A stretch of DNA of 64,000 bases, taken from assembly GCA_950097015.1 (NCBI GenBank), contig CATNEN010000038.1, forward strand, positions 28,302,501 to 28,366,500. Direction: 5' to 3'. The notes beneath the pieces are model-generated. The model was not told the origin of the DNA and searched no databases. It saw only the letters and a program-made list of their open reading frames with translations. A program made the position numbers and the translations under genes. The stretch comes from Macrostomum hystrix. Taxonomy: Eukaryota > Platyhelminthes > Macrostomidae. Position 1 is the stretch's first letter; every line of letters begins with the position of its first letter. Positions 61,247 through 64,000 of this stretch are shown here, piece by piece.

Positions 61247-63770
61247 TTCTGGGAGTACCTGAGTAGACAGTTCTGTGAGTACCTGAGTAGACAGTTCTGT
61301 GAGTACCTGAGTAGACAGTTCTGGGAGTACCTGAGTAGACAGTTCTGTGAGTACCTGAGTAGACAGTTCTGTGAGTACCTGAGTAGACAGTTCTGTGAGT
61401 ACCTGAGTAGACAGTTCTGTGAGTACCTGAGTAGACATTTCTGTGAGTACCTGAGTAGACAGTTCTGTGAGTACCTGAGTAGACAGTTCTGTGAGTACCT
61501 GAGTAGACAGTTCTGTGAGTACCTGAGTAGACATTTCTGTGAGTACCTGAGTAGACATTTCTGTGAGTACCTGAGTAGACAGTTCTGTGAGTACCTGAGT
61601 AGACAGTTCTGTGAGTACCTGAGTAGACAGTTCTGTGAGTACCTGAGTAGACAGTTCTGTGAGTACCTGAGTAGACAGTTCTGTGAGTACCTGAGTAGAC
61701 AGTTCTGTGAGTACCTGAGTAGACATTTCTGTGAGTACCTGAGTAGACAGTTCTGTGAGTACCTGAGTAGACAGTTCTGTGAGTACCTGAGTAGACAGTT
61801 CTGTGAGTACCTGAGTAGACAGTTCTGTGAGTACCTGAGTAGACAGTTCTGTGAGTACCTGAGTAGACATTTCTGTGAGTACCTGAGTAGACAGTTCTGT
61901 GAGTACCTGAGTAGACAGTTCTGTGAGTACCTGAGTAGACAGTTCTGTGAGTACCTGAGTAGACATTTCTGTGAGTACCTGAGTAGACAGTTCTGTGAGT
62001 ACCTGAGTAGACAGTTCTGTGAGTACCTGAGTAGACAGTTCTGTGAGTACCTGAGTAGACAGTTCTGTGAGTACCTGAGTAGACAGTTCTGTGAGTACCT
62101 GAGTAGACAGTTCTGTGAGTACCTGAGTAGACATTTCTGTGAGTACCTGAGTAGACAGTTCTGTGAGTACCTGAGTAGACAGTTCTGTGAGTACCTGAGT
62201 AGACAGTTCTGTGAGTACCTGAGTAGACAGTTCTGTGAGTACCTGAGTAGACAGTTCTGTGAGTACCTGAGTAGACATTTCTGTGAGTACCTGAGTAGAC
62301 ATTTCTGTGAGTACCTGAGTAGACAGTTCTGTGAGTACCTGAGTAGACAGTTCTGTGAGTACCTGAGTAGACATTTCTGTGAGTACCTGAGTAGACAGTT
62401 CTGTGAGTACCTGAGTAGACAGTTCTGTGAGTACCTGAGTAGACATTTCTGTGAGTACCTGAGTAGACAGTTCTGTGAGTACCTGAGTAGACAGTTCTGT
62501 GAGTACCTGAGTAGACATTTCTGTGAGTACCTGAGTAGACAGTTCTGTGAGTACCTGAGTAGACAGTTCTGTGAGTACCTGAGTAGACATTTCTGTGAGT
62601 ACCTGAGTAGACAGTTCTGTGAGTACCTGAGTAGACAGTTCTGTGAGTACCTGAGTAGACAGTTCTGTGAGTACCTGAGTAGACAGTTCTGTGAGTACCT
62701 GAGTAGACAGTTCTGTGAGTACCTGAGTAGACATTTCTGTGAGTACCTGAGTAGACAGTTCTGTGAGTACCTGAGTAGACAGTTCTGTGAGTACCTGAGT
62801 AGACAGTTCTGTGAGTACCTGAGTAGACATTTCTGTGAGTACCTGAGTAGACAGTTCTGTGAGTACCTGAGTAGACATTTCTGTGAGTACCTGAGTAGAC
62901 AGTTCTGTGAGTACCTGAGTAGACATTTCTGAGAGTACCTGAGTAGACATTTCTGTGAGTACCTGAGTAGACAGTTCTGTGAGTACCTGAGTAGACAGTT
63001 CTGTGAGTACCTGAGTAGACATTTCTGTGAGTACCTGAGTAGACAGTTCTGTGAGTACCTGAGTAGACAGTTCTGTGAGTACCTGAGTAGACAGTTCTGT
63101 GAGTACCTGAGTAGACAGTTCTGTGAGTACCTGAGTAGACAGTTCTGTGAGTACCTGAGTAGACAGTTCTGTGAGTACCTGAGTAGACATTTCTGTGAGT
63201 ACCTGAGTAGACAGTTCTGTGAGTACCTGAGTAGACATTTCTGTGAGTACCTGAGTAGACAGTTCTGTGAGTACCTGAGTAGACATTTCTGAGAGTACCT
63301 GAGTAGACATTTCTGTGAGTACCTGAGTAGACAGTTCTGTGAGTACCTGAGTAGACAGTTCTGTGAGTACCTGAGTAGACATTTCTGTGAGTACCTGAGT
63401 AGACAGTTCTGTGAGTACCTGAGTAGACAGTTCTGTGAGTACCTGAGTAGACAGTTCTGTGAGTACCTGAGTAGACAGTTCTGTGAGTACCTGAGTAGAC
63501 AGTTCTGTGAGTACCTGAGTAGACAGTTCTGTGAGTACCTGAGTAGACAGTTCTGTGAGTACCTGAGTAGACAGTTCTGTGAGTACCTGAGTAGACAGTT
63601 CTGTGAGTACCTGAGTAGACATTTCTGTGAGTACCTGAGTAGACAGTTCTGTGAGTACCTGAGTAGACAGTTCTGTGAGTACCTGAGTAGACATTTCTGT
63701 GAGTACCTGAGTAGACAGTTCTGTGAGTACCTGAGTAGACAGTTCTGTGAGTACCTGAGTAGACAGTTCG
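61247..63770. repeat. 24-bp minisatellite, right edge
   Basis: About 105 units of 24 bp containing TTCTGTGAGTACCTGAGTAG. The main variant is ACAGTT/ACATTT. A segment of ~360 bases marked by TTCTGAGAGTACC occurs twice (62930 and 63290). Reading frames over 880 codons long exist on the minus strand because the unit is stop-free and a multiple of three. Confidence 0.97.
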
Positions 63771-64000
63771 GTAGTAGCAGTAGTAGCAGCAAGTCGCAGT
63801 AGGCTGTGCTTGATAGTCGTCTGTTTGAACTGATGCAATCGGAAATTTATAGTGTATTGCTTATTAAAGGACACAATTTTTTTACTAATTTTCCAAGATT
63901 TTAAACTTTAGACGAAGTCCTGAGTTCTAACAACTAAGGGCTAAAATAAACAGTTGCTACAATTCTATGGTAAATGCAATAGTAAAGTGTAAATTACCTA
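63771..64000. other. Right-edge sequence without recognised feature
   Basis: AT-rich sequence with a short TAGTAGCAG run at 63771-63800. Nothing was recognised. Confidence 0.5.

Noticed and set aside
61138-63874. Very long reading frames (over 880 codons) on the minus strand, and 675 codons on the plus strand
   Set aside because: They lie in a 24-bp tandem repeat whose unit is stop-free and a multiple of three. Two frames on one strand and one on the other are open at once, and there is no codon-level constraint.

Overview
The window is nuclear DNA from a multicellular animal. It contains spliced genes, tRNA-derived SINEs, a terminal-inverted-repeat element and a very large load of minisatellites. 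No sequence here fixes the species. A bilaterian invertebrate is the best reading, and a lophotrochozoan or flatworm is only a guess. Retention of an AT-AC intron argues against nematodes such as C. elegans, which have lost U12 splicing.

Three protein genes were reconstructed by matching splice sites and codon phase by eye. (1) On the minus strand at the left edge is the 5' part of a gene for a small type I membrane protein (start near 2238, exons at 1824-2238, 496-598 and 145-394, continuing off the window). (2) On the plus strand, 3385-42144, is an apparently complete gene for a T-type (Cav3, low-voltage-activated) calcium channel alpha-1 subunit. Its 28 coding exons are phase-consistent throughout and give 1,944 residues with four six-helix domains, an EEDD selectivity filter and a conserved gating-brake start. 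(3) On the minus strand, about 60800 to 45311, lies most of a gene for a large unidentified scaffold-like protein with polyglutamine, coiled-coil-like and proline-rich segments. Genes 1 and 2 are divergent, with about 1.1 kb between their start codons. Genes 2 and 3 are convergent, with about 3.2 kb between their stop codons.

About 26 kb of the 64 kb (roughly 40%) is tandem repeat. There are more than twenty separate arrays with units of 4 to 43 bp, almost all in introns or between genes. Nearly every array has its own unit, yet several share a short TAGACA or GTTAGA core. The largest (13125-19240) has a higher-order structure. Interspersed elements are three tRNA-headed SINE families (A, B, C), a dispersed repeat D, and two copies of an inverted-repeat DNA element. 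Two SINEs have clear 12-13 bp target-site duplications and are nested in older repeats.

The most notable point is the first Cav3 intron (3519-8620). It carries a perfect U12-type AT-AC donor, a perfect TTCCTTAAC branch site and an AC 3' end. Only this junction restores the family-conserved sequence across the splice. Two further introns of the channel start with GC instead of GT. No new gene system was found; the unusual content is in the introns, repeats and splice sites.
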